Part shown: in pieces, positions 35,875 to 47,898 of the stretch | Layout: every line of letters begins with the position of its first letter | Numbering within the stretch: position 1 is the stretch's first letter | NCBI RefSeq assembly: GCF_000189635.1 | Contig: NW_002476250.1 | Span: forward strand, 496,001-560,000 | Direction: 5' to 3' | Length of the DNA: 64,000 nt | DNA from: Tetrahymena thermophila SB210 | Taxonomy: Eukaryota; Ciliophora; Oligohymenophorea; Hymenostomatida; Tetrahymenidae | Notes under the pieces: model-generated | Told to the model about the DNA's origin: nothing | Databases searched by the model: none | Seen by the model: the letters and a program-made list of their open reading frames with translations, nothing else | Position numbers and translations under genes: made by a program

Positions 35875-37762
35875 AAATTTTAATATGAAACCATAATTTA
35901 AATGACTTTTTTTGTGAAATTACTCTAAGATAAATTTAAGAATGTTTGTATATTCAATCAACATTTTGTGTTATTTTGTATTCATTAAAATGTTTACTTA
36001 TTTTAGATAGCTTTCTCTTTTCTAAAACTAACATTTGATTTTCATAATTCTCGCTCTCATTCCCTTACTTTTTTTGTTAACATTGTCCTATTTTTCTAAA
36101 GCAATAAATAACTTTATTTGTTTTGTGAGCAAGCAAGCCAAAGTAATAAAAAATTGTTAGCAGCCATATAGCTCGAATTAGAATTAGCACGCTATCAGTA
36201 TCCTTACCATTTTAGAAATCTAGCTTTACGTCTTAAGTAACTTACATCAAATATTTTTTGACTGATTTTTTCATATTTAATCAGTCAATAAACTTAAATA
36301 AAAGTACCACATATCTTTTTAAAAAAGATGAAAAACATAAATTTTTGAGTATTCTTTAAAGGAAATTTGATAAAAGTATATACATATTTTAGTATGGTCA
36401 TAATAAAAAGTAAATATAAAAATTCCTGTCTCACTATATAAAAGAAAACATGTATAATTAATTGTTTTATAAGGAAGAAAATAAATATTAGAGTATCAAA
36501 AATAAATAAAGTATATTAGATATTTTTTTCTCAAAATTTTTGTGATTTAGAACCGCTGAATAAGTTAGAAAAGCTATTCATTTAAATAGAAAAGATTAAA
36601 TAAACATTATCAGAAATAATTTGTTTATAAGATAGATACCCATATTAATTATATAAAAAATCTTCCCCAAAAACTCACAAAAAACAAACAAATAAAAAAA
36701 GAAACTAACTAATAAATTAACTAACTACTTAACCAACTAACAAAATATCTATAGAGTTTAAAATTCTCTATTTATAATAAATATTAAAGCAAGCTGTTTA
36801 TTACTTTAATAGTGCCAAAAATGGTAAATAAATCATATATGGCTTAATATTGATATCAACTTAATCATAATAGTATCTTCTAATTCTAATGTATTACACT
36901 CATTAGCTATCATTAAAATTACCTTAAATATGTAAATTAAATTTTTTACTTTCAAATGTTTAGATTAAATGAAAACATTTGGGATTACTAATTTTTATAT
37001 GAGGATTGCTACTATTTTAAAAATATGATACATATTATTAAATGCTTAATATTTTATTAAAGAGTAAAATAAAATATAGCAATTTTACTTTGAACAGAGA
37101 GAGAGACTTAGATTTAAAATGTAAATATAGCTGATCCTCAAACATCTTATTTACAAGTGAATTTCATAAAATAAATGGATGAATCAAAATATTTAATTAA
37201 GATCATATTATAAAAAAAATCAAAAAAGAATGGAGGTTTTTACTTATTAAAAGAATTAATTATTATTTTTGATACCAATTTTATTTGGATAATTAAAAGA
37301 GAGTATCCCACGAAATAATAAAAAAATCAAAATTCTTAAAATTACTTAATTTATAAACACAATTTATCTAATAAGATTTTTATTATTATTTTATAATTTG
37401 AATTAATTATTTTTAAGCTATTTTATTAATAAAAATGAAAAATTGTTTTTTAAATTCTAAATTAATTTTTAGAAATATCTTTTTTTTATCAAATAATATA
37501 AAAACAAATTTTTATTTTTTTTTTTTGTGAGAACAAATTATTTTTTGTTTTATATTTCTTTCTATCGAATTCAGCAAATGAATAAAATATTGAAATAATC
37601 ATAATGAAATAAATAGTTAGATAGATAGATATATAATAAGTATAAAATAGTATGTCAAAAACAAAGAATTTTCCTTCAAATAAAATATTTGATGAAAAAT
37701 ATACATAATTGAGAAATCAAAACTGAAAATTTGATATTAATTATTAAGCTTTTATTTGTTTT
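35875..37762. other. Convergent spacer, 1.9 kb
   Basis: Mostly AT-rich. A GC-richer patch at about 36150-36240 (containing CAGCCATATAGCTCGAATTA) has tRNA-like phrases but no cloverleaf that I could close. CTAA-type repeats lie at 36695-36745 and a short GATA tract near 37615-37632. No gene recognised. Confidence 0.45.
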
Positions 37763-40700
37763 TCATGAATAGAAAAAATTTTAGTTGTTATTATTGTTGT
37801 TGTTGTTAGTATTACTATTTTTAATTAGTTTGTATATAGCATTTACATGAGATAAGCCTCCTTTGTTTAGGCAACGAAGAATATACTCTCGAGAGTATCC
37901 AAATCCTTCAATCTATCCAATAATTTTTTCATCAAATTAATCACTAGATCCCGCGCTAGTTTGAATATCAAAATTCTATTAACAGTCTAATTATTATTAT
38001 TGCTATTGCTTATAATGAAGCTATTTATTCTCAATACCTTCTGGAATTTAATAGCCTCTCATCCAAGCAGAGTTGGCTATTCCTTCAAGATTTATTCTTT
38101 CCTTCACTTTTAATTTAAGTATCTTTTGGAGCAGGTCTTGTGCTTCTTGGGAAACGTTCGTTTCTCTCATCTCATCGAGAGGTAGTACACCGTTAAGTAT
38201 GTTGCGATGCAATTCTGTCAAGTTATTACCTTTAAAAGGAACTTTTCCAAATAAGAGGATGTAAATTAACACTCCTAAGCTCCATAAATCACTACCAAAT
38301 CCCTCGTAGCCTTTGTTAGCTATTATTTCTGGAGCAAGAAAGGCAGGAGTACCGCATTATTCCATCATCTTTTGGTCTTTTAATATAATTCTTGATATTC
38401 CAAAATCTATTATTTTTAAATTTAGCTACGAATCAACAAGTATATTATCTAATTTAATGTCGCGATGCAGGACCATATTTCCATGGATATACCTTAAGCC
38501 GCTAATTATTTAGGTCAGCATATAACGCACTTAATTTTCTGTGTATGGTTCACCATTACGCTCTTTCATCATTTTCATTAAATCTTAGCCTCTGAAATAC
38601 TCAGTAACAATAAAGATGAGCTTTCTGTTTTCAAAGACTTCTAGGAGTTTAAGCACGTGTTTATGATTATTCAGTTTTTTTAGGATTTAGACTTCTTGCA
38701 GGACCCTCTTCTTTGCACTTTCACTTCTCAAAATCGATTTATCTATGAGTTTTATTGCAACAAATTTACCAGTAAGTAATTAAACAGCTAAGCATACTTT
38801 AGCAAATGCACCTTTTCCAATTACATGCAAAACTTTATAGTATTCTTAGCTTGTAGATAAAGCTTTATTTTTTACCTTGAAAGTAGAGGTAATTTTCCTT
38901 ATAAGCTTTTATCTTTCTTTTTTAAGTTCTTCAATATTTAAGTTTACTCCAAATACTTACTCTAAATTACTTTCAAAATTGTACTAATATTATGGTGTTA
39001 TTGTGTTCGGTCTTTGTTAATCTTAATTGCTAGCATGATGCTGTTTTTTAATATAAAAAATTTATATTAATTAAAAAAAAACTAATATTTATGTACCTAA
39101 TGGATGGGTTAATTTATTTGAGTAAGCCCTTAGTCATGTAAGAAGTGCTGCTAAGTACCTTAAACTGGTATAGCTTTGCTACTGTTGTTGCTTTCATCTG
39201 TTTGACTATGAACTTCTAGCTCTTCTTCTTCATCTTCATTTTCAAAATCTTCTATATGGTTTTCCTCATCAAAATCTTCATCCTCTACATATTCCTCTTC
39301 TCTTTCTAAATCTTCGTGTTCTTATGCTTTATCTTTTTAAATCAAAATAGTTTTTAATTTTAATTTTTTTAATTCTATTAAAATATTACCAAAACTTGCA
39401 TGCTAAGAATAGTTGTTTTCGGAAAATCTATTTTTATTAATTTAAGAAATTGATGGAGCATTTATTATTTGTGATTTTTTAATTTCGCTTTTAGTTGAGT
39501 TTTTGCTGTTTGCTTATGAGGAGAGTTAAGGAGAGAATGTCTACTTTTCTTGCTTTAAACTATTAATTTAAGGTGATATTTTTATTTTTTGTTATTGATT
39601 ACTTGGGTCAATATGAGCAGAACCTCTATTTGATTTTTTATTTATAGTATGCTGCTATTATTGCTTTTGAAATGCATTTGAAGACGTATTCGGTTTGCTT
39701 AAATGGTTGTTAGAGGTACTTTAGAATTTGTATTTATTGGTAGAATTTTAAATACTAAACGACTTTGTATCAGTTCCTCCTGTGTGTTTATTAAGGATAT
39801 TTATATTGTCAGAGGCATTTTTATTTTTATGAGTTGCTTTGGTCTTTTAATTTCTAGAAGAACTGATTTCTTATGAATCATTAAATCCTTCTAATATAAA
39901 ATTACTAGAATTTTTTTTTTTACTATTTGTTTTACCATCCATATTTAACTAGACGTTACTTGATATTTTTATATTCTTTTTTAATCCTCCTCCCTAAATT
40001 TCACCATTAATACTAGAATTGAGATGTTAGCTTCCGTTCAAATTCCAATTGCTCTATGAATTATTCATTGATCTCATAACAGAAAATGATCCATATTTAG
40101 AATTAAATTTGGAATTATTTTAGAAAGATGTATTTTCCCAAGGCTTATCAGTATATCTAAAACTAAATCTTTTTGATGCAGATTAAGTAGATTTAGATGG
40201 AGTAAGGAGGTTATTATTTAAATTTATATGCTTAGTATTACTACTAATAGGGTTGCTTCCTGTGATATCACTACTTTTATTATTATGAGAAAGGATATTT
40301 CGCTTTTGATTGCTTACACTTCTTTAAAGAACACGTTATTATGATAAAATTTCTATCATGTTCAAATTACTGTTGTTTTGCCAATTCCCTTTTCTTGAAC
40401 TTGTTCTTTTAATAGGGTCTTCTTCATCTTAAGATATTTATTAGTTGTCAGTTTGTTTATTTGTGCTTTCACTAACTTGTCCATCATTTGAGTTATTCAT
40501 GTAATTGCAAAGATCTATAATTAATTTTTTTGTATATTTTTCATTAAATTTATCAACAACTGTGAATCTCTTTTTTTAATCTTTTTTATCTTAGCTTTTG
40601 CTGCCTTAACTCCCAGTGCTACTTTATCTCTTAGTGCCTGCAGAAAGTACTTTTTGTTAAAGTTCTTTTTGCTATTGTAAGTATTACTATTTTTATTGGT

Positions 40701-42852
40701 CATTTATCGGAAGTGCTTTGCCATAGTTCTATGAATATATTAATTGCTATTGAGGATTCTCCACTGCTCCCACATTCACGGAGGAATTTATATTTAATTA
40801 TGAAGAAGCAAAGCTCCCTAAAACACTCCCACATTTAACACTTTAAATTAATTCAGCATTGGCTGAATTCTCACTATTAAGTACTGAAGGTCTTTTTTCT
40901 TTTAATTGATTTCTCCTTATTTAAGAAGCTACTTTATAGTAGCTACTTTAAGAAACTTACTATTAATGTTATTAAGGTGTGGTATAATTATATGAAGAAG
41001 GACTATTCGAAGGTTTTGGTTATGCTTAAGTAAACTATTAATTATTATTTTAGTTACTATAATTATTTGAAGAAAGGTTTTTATCTCTGTTTTCAGGGGA
41101 TTGACTCTCCTTGCAAGGTAATTTTTTAATTGCATGAGAAGAAGAATTAGCAGCATTGTATAAGTAATTTGGTGATAAATAGTTGTGTTAAGTTTAACCA
41201 GTGTTTGATGATAAATTTATGTTTGACTACAAATTATTTTGTTGATATCCTAGTTTACTAAAAGAAGGTGATGTTTATCCATAATTTTTTGAAGATTTAA
41301 TATTATTAGGACTTTAAGATCTATTTTTTTAAAGAACGATACTCTAAACTAGCTATTGCTAAGAAGGCAGCAACTATCCTTATTATTAAGTATTTCCTAT
41401 GATAGTTAAAGCATTAGAAGAGGTCGAGACTCCATTCAGACTTTTTTAATTCTATGAATGTCTATTTGAATTTATTTTGTTGTGTTCTTGTTAATCGAAA
41501 TTATTGTTTGCAAAACTATTTCCGACTTTTGTTGAATTTAAACCTAATCTACCAGGCGACTAGGCTGGTTAAATGAAATTTTTAGAATAAATATCATTTT
41601 ATAGATTTAATTAATTTGGATTTTTTATTTCAATTTTACCTGTATTTGATTATCCTGATATAGATTGTTTGTATGGAGTATTATTAGCTGTCACTGAAGT
41701 TTATTTATTGGAATAGCTATAATCTTGCTTTTTTGATATAGAAGTGGGTGCAGGTGAAAAAGACTATGGTTAAATATTATTACTTTATAAGTTGTTGCTA
41801 TTATTTTTTAAATTTTGCAATATATTTTATTCATTATAATTCAAATTTTGATTGGTTGTCGTTTTTATTTGACTATTTTAATGCGAAGTTAGAGTTAAAT
41901 CTTAGAAATTAAAATAATTAACGTTAGTAATATTCGACATATCTTATGGAGTTATTATAGATAAATTTTCATTCGATGGTATTATTTATGGTCCCTAAGA
42001 CTGTCCTAATATGGTATTGCTTGCTAAATTTGTATAGCTACTATCTAAACTAATCATGCCAACACCTGGACCTTGCCCTAGTACTTATGTTCTTGTATCA
42101 ATAATTGTTTAATTATTACTGCTAGCTCCTTAGTTGCTAGAAAAAGTTTAAGATTGACTTTAGGCGTTATAAAGTAAATTTTAATTTTATTAGCCACCTT
42201 AAATGTTAGCGCTATTCGTAGAATTAATTTTTGATCCATTTGAGTTATTTACTCCAGCCATACTTACTTCTATTGAGGCTCTTTAATTATTTTATAATTG
42301 CTATTGACCTATATTTGAAAAAAAGGAGCTATTACCTTGTTAAGCAGACTATCCTATTGTTGAGTTAGAGCTATTAGGGCTTTTAACAAAATTTACTGAA
42401 TTAGATGACCCTTGATTGAAATTGTTGCTGCCCTATACGTTTTAGTTGCTAATACTAAAATTTGTATTACTTTATTGTACTAGTGGATTCTACGTATAAC
42501 TCATTTATTGAGGTGTCTAATTTAATTCATTTTTGACATTCAAACTATTATATTATGGTTGTTAACTTTATATGGCTTCATATTTTAAATTGCTTTCTCC
42601 TGGTTTCTGTAGTGCAGGGTTTGCTATTTAGCTATCTTTAGCACTTTAAAAGGAATATTATGCATTTATAGAAGGGTATTATTATTATTAAACAGGCGTT
42701 TGGTTGCTGTAAGAATTACCTCCTAAAACTAAATTGTTAGCTTTGCCAATATTAGGAGTTTTTAAATCATTTGGTGCTAACGATATTTAAACAGCTTAAT
42801 TTGTTTACAGATTAAATGAAAGTATTGTATTTGGATTGATTCCAGAGTACAT
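37763..42852 (-). CDS. Protein kinase with C-terminal UBA domain and very long disordered N-terminus
   Basis: Exons 41640-42852, 39390-41564, 39097-39332 and 37763-39040 join in phase to at least 1633 residues. About 1200 N-terminal residues are Asn/Gln/Ser-rich and low in complexity, with an acidic Glu/Asp block in the third exon. The kinase domain (about 1280-1540) is complete. It shows a GKGAFAKV loop, VAIK lysine, VLHRDIKLDNIL catalytic loop, IIDFGIS and the LAPE motif, and DLWSLGVLIYILLFGKVPF marks it as a CAMK/AMPK-like Ser/Thr kinase. Near the C-terminus IGQIEGFGYSREYILRCLNKG...NAIYKLI fits a UBA domain, as found in AMPK-related kinases (MARK, SIK, NUAK), where it stabilises the kinase fold. 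A 36-codon Q-rich open stretch continues in frame upstream of 42852, so an extra 5' exon with the true start may lie near 43023. Confidence 0.85.
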
Positions 42853-43025
42853 ATCATTTGAATATCCTCCTTTTTATGGTGACTATAAGTTCTTCTTAAA
42901 TTAATATTAAGGAAATAGCTACGAAGTCTACTTGATAGACTAAGCCTCCTACCTATTTATTAAATTAAAATTTTAAAGCACTCATTAGAATATTTAATGC
43001 ATTTATAACTCTTAGATTAATTCAT

Positions 43026-44275
43026 TTAACTGTTTAACTTAAATAATGATTTTAATTTTGCATAAATCTAGATAGTTAAAATATGGTAGAGAAATCAAAA
43101 AACTAAAAATAACTTTTACACGTTTTTAGACGCTTCCGACTATATCTAATTCATATTGAAAATGAAGGATAAAAGATTTGCAACAACCTATTTGTAATTC
43201 CTTAAATTGGTATTGTACTTTGCTATAATTAAAGTAAATACTCCTAGAAATGCTGCCTGCCTGCTTGATTAGATTTTATTTACAAGTAAATAGTTAGTAT
43301 ATATAATATATAATTTTTTTTGCTTTTCTCTTAACTCTTTTTTCTAAATTAAACTATTTATTACTTTAGTAGTGTTTATATTTATCAAAAATTTTAATAT
43401 TCGCTTACCTCTCTCTTAATTATTCAATTACTTATAATCTAAAAAAATATACAGTGTAAAAGAGCTTGATAATTTTATTTAACAATCTTTAATCATTTTA
43501 TTCTTAATTATCAATCATTTGATTGAAATAATAACTAATTAATTGCCTAAAAAACAAGCAAGCCAGCAAGCAAGCAAACAAGTAAATAAACAAACAAACA
43601 AACTACCTTGCATATTTTTTTTTAGGCATCATAGTAGATACATAATTAAAGGCTAATATATTTTACAAAAAGCAACGATAGAAGATTATATAAATAAATA
43701 ATTTTTAATTGGAGTTATGGTTTTATATTTTCCAATTTTATTGAAGTAATTTAAAACTAAAAATAGTTATCAAATATAAAAATATTAACTTATTTTTTAA
43801 TTTCCTTATTCGAATACAAGAACTTGAATATTTTAATTATTTAGAAAATTTTTGCTATTTGATAATGCTAATTCTAATAATATTTTTAATTTTTTGTTGT
43901 ACTAATAGATTAATTTATTTTCTACTGCTACCATCATAAAAGTTCTACATAAATACATTCAATATATATATCAAAAATTAGAATTACTAAATAAAAATAG
44001 ATATTATTTAATAAAATTTATTTAATTAAAATTATTTTTAAATTTGCAAATATTTTTATTATGGTTATGACAATTAAAGTTACTAAGTTTGTGATTATAA
44101 TTAATTTTCATAAAATAGTAAATCAGTCAGGATAGCCTGATAATTGATAAAGTAAAAAAATTAAGAGTATTTGTTAATTTATAAAAAGCAAATTATTAGG
44201 CACACATAAAATTGTTAATAGTAAACTAAAATACATCTGGTTATTGAATTTTATTGGATATTCATTTATGGTTTT
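43026..44275. other. Divergent intergenic region, 1.25 kb
   Basis: AT-rich; should contain the promoters of the kinase and of the gene at 44276. It carries a (CAAG/CAAA)n tract at 43553-43603. No RNA or protein gene recognised. Confidence 0.5.
43553..43603. repeat. CAAG/CAAA tetranucleotide tract
   Basis: Runs of CAAGCAAG, CAGCAAG and CAAACAAA units upstream of the kinase gene, imperfect but clearly 4-bp periodic. Confidence 0.8.
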
Positions 44276-46756
44276 ATGAGAAGAGAAAATTTATCATATA
44301 TTGGATCTATTTTTTCTGACGAGCAAGCTGTAAATTAATAATTTCCAATATTAGAAAAGGGCAGAGATTTACTATAAACTGCAATTTAATGGAAAATATC
44401 TAAAGACTACTAATCTTTGATATAAATTAATTTTATTTTCAAAGTAATTGATATTGAGATTTAAGAGTTTAAAGATAATAAAACTTAAACTGAATAATAT
44501 TGTGCATGCAGCTAGATGACTTAGAGGTTTTTACAATAATTCAATACTTTTAAATCATAATTATTAATTGATGAAAATACGAAATGCGTAGATAAAATAA
44601 GCGTGAATATAAAAAAGGAAGAAAACCCGTCATTAGAAATTCATATTCCATGTATAAATAAATTTTTAGTGAGTATTGATGGATTATTACTGTCTTTAAC
44701 AAATTTAAAATTTGATATTGAGGCAGATTATTAATGGTCTGATTTTAATTTTTAAGAGATACTAGTATAGGCATAATCTTTGGAAATAAATGATATATAC
44801 TCCTACTTTCCTCTTTCCAATTATAAATATCCTATGCTCAAAAGAATTTTAATCAATCCTGAACCTTCTCAATAAAATATAAGTAAGTAACTTGCCTAAG
44901 GTAAAGATGATTTAGTCTTTTAATAAAAATTATAAGAAAGTTTCTCTGAATTTCTATCTTGCATAAATTTAAAATAAATTAATTTTATCTTAATTGATGG
45001 TTGTTAATACCCTGAATTAATTAAAACATTATTAAATACTTTATTCAACACAGATAAATCAAACATTAAAAGATTGGAATTTGATTTGAATATTGATTCT
45101 TAACAATTTCATGTTATCTTTAGTTTGAGTAACTTACATAAAATTTATCCGTCCTGCTAAATATCTGTAAATTATATAATCGACTTCTCTCCTCTTTTAA
45201 ACTCTAAGAAAACAATCTATGAACCACTTGATAAACAGAGTTAAGATAAATAAAATAATTAATAAGATAGAACTGACATTAACTAAATCTAATCAGTTAG
45301 TGATTTTCCTTATTTGTTTAAGGAAATATATAAAAATTTTGAGAATATTTGCATAAAGTTGGTCTTCAAAAATTTAAAATCTCTAGATTAGCTAGAGTTA
45401 TTTGATAGAATAAAAAGTAATCATGAACATATTTTGGATTACTAAAATTAAAATTTAAATAAATTATTCAGTAATATGAAAGTTAATAATAAAATTAACT
45501 AAAACAATAAAATTTTTGCATAATTAACTAGCTTAATCCATAAAAAAATTACTGAGATGCACTAGTAAGAGGATTCTATAGATTTAGCTTCAACTATTGA
45601 TTAAAATTATGTAAAAGAATAAAGTGGAAGTAAAATAGGCTCGCTTATGAAAAATTTAGGTCCACCGCTTCTATCCTTGTTTGGAGTAACATAACCTGCT
45701 ATAGTTATATCAACAATCACTCATTTTATGATAAATAAATAACGAAATCTTGCTCAAAAAAACCAAGAAAATAGCTAAAAAGAAGAATTCTTTCAATAAT
45801 TATTCCCATCTGAACCTTTATCTCTATTTAAAACAAAACAGAACTTTCGTTGCTAAACAAATGATTCCAACAATAATTAAAATGCACTTTAAAGCAAATA
45901 AATAGTTTAGTAATAAACTAATCAAACCAATTAAATATTATCTAAATACTTTTTACCTTATTAAACTAATGAAATTATCACATTAGAGCTAATTTTAGAA
46001 AATACTGTTTTTGGAAGTAATTATATAGAGCTTTTTGATTTTATTTCAAAATGTAATAATCTGAAGAAATTTACTTTACTGAATTTCTGTCTTTAAGATA
46101 ACTTTGGATCTTAATAAAATATATCTCAACAAGTATCCTAGAGACAAAAAACTGATACATAACAGGCTATGCATGTATACTCCTCAGTTTTTTCTTTATA
46201 ACCAAGGAAATCTGTTGAAAAAGTAATATCAGAATTCGTTTAATCACTAAGAAAGATCTCTCTTGTAACATTTAAATTTTCTACCAACTCATTTTTTAGC
46301 TAATAAATAGCATTCAGATTTCTATAAACTTAAGAAAATATTGTTCACTTCTATCTCAAAGATTTTAGTTCAAATGTGTCGATTTCTTCACTACAAAATA
46401 TTTAAAGTAATAATAATATTTTAAGCTAAGATTTCTCAGAAGAAAAACAGCTGCTATAGGAGCAAATATTCAATTCATTTTATTAAACTATTACTCTTAA
46501 CAAGTATCTACTTTCTTATCATTTTAAAAATGGGGATGCAAATTGCATTCTATAAAACAAAGGATTTCAACAAATAATTAATTTTTACTTTCTTTTAAAA
46601 AAGATTGTTATATATTAAATCTATGCTTCAAAGCAACTGCTGCATTCGGAAATAATTAAAAGAAAAGAAATATTTAATCGCTTAATAATTAAATTCTATT
46701 TAAACATTTAATCATAACTTAACCAAAAAATATTATAAATTTATAACACATTTTGA
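44276..46756 (+). CDS. Unknown 826-residue intronless protein with LRR-like segments
   Basis: Open from ATG 44276 to TGA 46754-46756, exactly 827 codons, with many TAA/TAG Gln codons. No named domain is recognised. Several stretches look like irregular leucine-rich repeats (for example NNLKKFTLLNFCLQDN, NIKRLEFDLNIDS, ISLVTFKFSTNSFF), spaced 60-150 residues apart and mixed with N/Q-rich loops. The last 60 residues are basic and helical (SKQLLHSEIIKRKEIFNRLI). The adjacent downstream gene is an LRR protein, so the two could be distantly related members of a ciliate LRR expansion, but this is inference. No signal peptide or transmembrane segment is obvious. Confidence 0.75.
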
Positions 46757-47898
46757 ACTAAATTAAATATTCTATCTTTTGTAATTATAAATAACATCAA
46801 CAATTTTTGTTGCTTAAAAATTTATAGTTTTATTACTTACAAATATTTTTATATTAAAAACAATTTTAATTGTAAAATTATTTTTGTCGCCTGTTACTAT
46901 TTATTTGTATTTTAAGCAAATTTGAGCTTATAAAAGTATTGTATTGAAAATATATTCAGTATTTGGAACCTATTAAAGAAATGAAAATAAATGGAAAATT
47001 ATGTCATTTCATTTTGGTTTTATTTTTTAACTTTCAAAAATATTCATAATAAAAATAATATTAATTGTTGAAATTATAAATTATTTTATTAGCTTGTTAC
47101 TAATTCTTTGTAATTTTAAGCAAATTTAAGCTTTTTAAATTTATCTTGAAAATATATAACGTATTTGAATCATATTAAAGAAATGAAAATTATTGGAAAA
47201 TGATATAATTTCATTTTTTATTTTATTTTAATAATAATAATATTAAATACTGAAATTATAAATTATTTTATTAGCTTGTTACCAATTCTTATATTTTAAG
47301 AAATTTTAAGCTTTTAAAATTTATCTTGAATATATAAAAAGTAAAAAAAGCCTATAAAAGTAATGAAAATTATTGGAAAATGATATAATTTCATTTTGGT
47401 TTTATTTTAATAAAAATAATATTAATTATTGAAATTATAAATTTTTTAGCAAATTGTTATTTGTTTTATAATTATCTTGAAAATAAATGAAGACTTTGAA
47501 TTTTACTAATGAAATTAAAATAAATTAAAAATGTTATTATTTGATTTATAAAATTATATATTATTTAGTTATATGATATGTAAAATTTGGAGCCAGTTTA
47601 ACTAAAAGATAATTTTGCTTTTTTATGTAGCCTTAACTATTCCTTAACTCGAATGAATATATGACAGATAGATAGATAGATCCATAAAAAATAACTGGAT
47701 CAAAAAAATTATTCTAACTATCTATAGCTTTCACAAAATAAAAAAATACCATTATTCAAATAGTTCAGTGATTTTAAAACCCTAAAATTAATATACAGAT
47801 TATTTTGTTATATTAATTTAATTAGTAATTTACTATAATTATAAAGATAAAAAAAGCAGAAGAGATAATAAACTATAAGAGTTATATAAATTTTTAAA
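46757..47898. other. Spacer with degenerate tandem repeats
   Basis: AT-rich spacer dominated by the repeat array described at 46850-47530. A short GATA tract sits near 47663. No gene seen. Confidence 0.55.
46850..47530. repeat. Degenerate tandem repeat, about four units of 180-200 bp
   Basis: Four successive blocks share the order of landmarks TTAATTGTTGAAATTATAAA, TTAGCTTGTTACTAATTC, TTTAAGCAAATTTAAGCTT, TATCTTGAAAATATA and GAAATGAAAATTATTGG. They start near 46852, 47049, 47231 and 47410. The first and last copies are the most degraded. The array lies directly behind the stop codon of the 826-residue gene. Confidence 0.75.

Noticed and set aside
36150-36240. A tRNA gene
   Set aside because: Phrases resemble A-box elements but no acceptor stem, anticodon stem or T arm could be paired on either strand.
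38073-38513. Plus-strand ORFs opposite the kinase
   Set aside because: The minus strand here encodes unmistakable kinase motifs (HRD, DFG, APE), so these are shadows.
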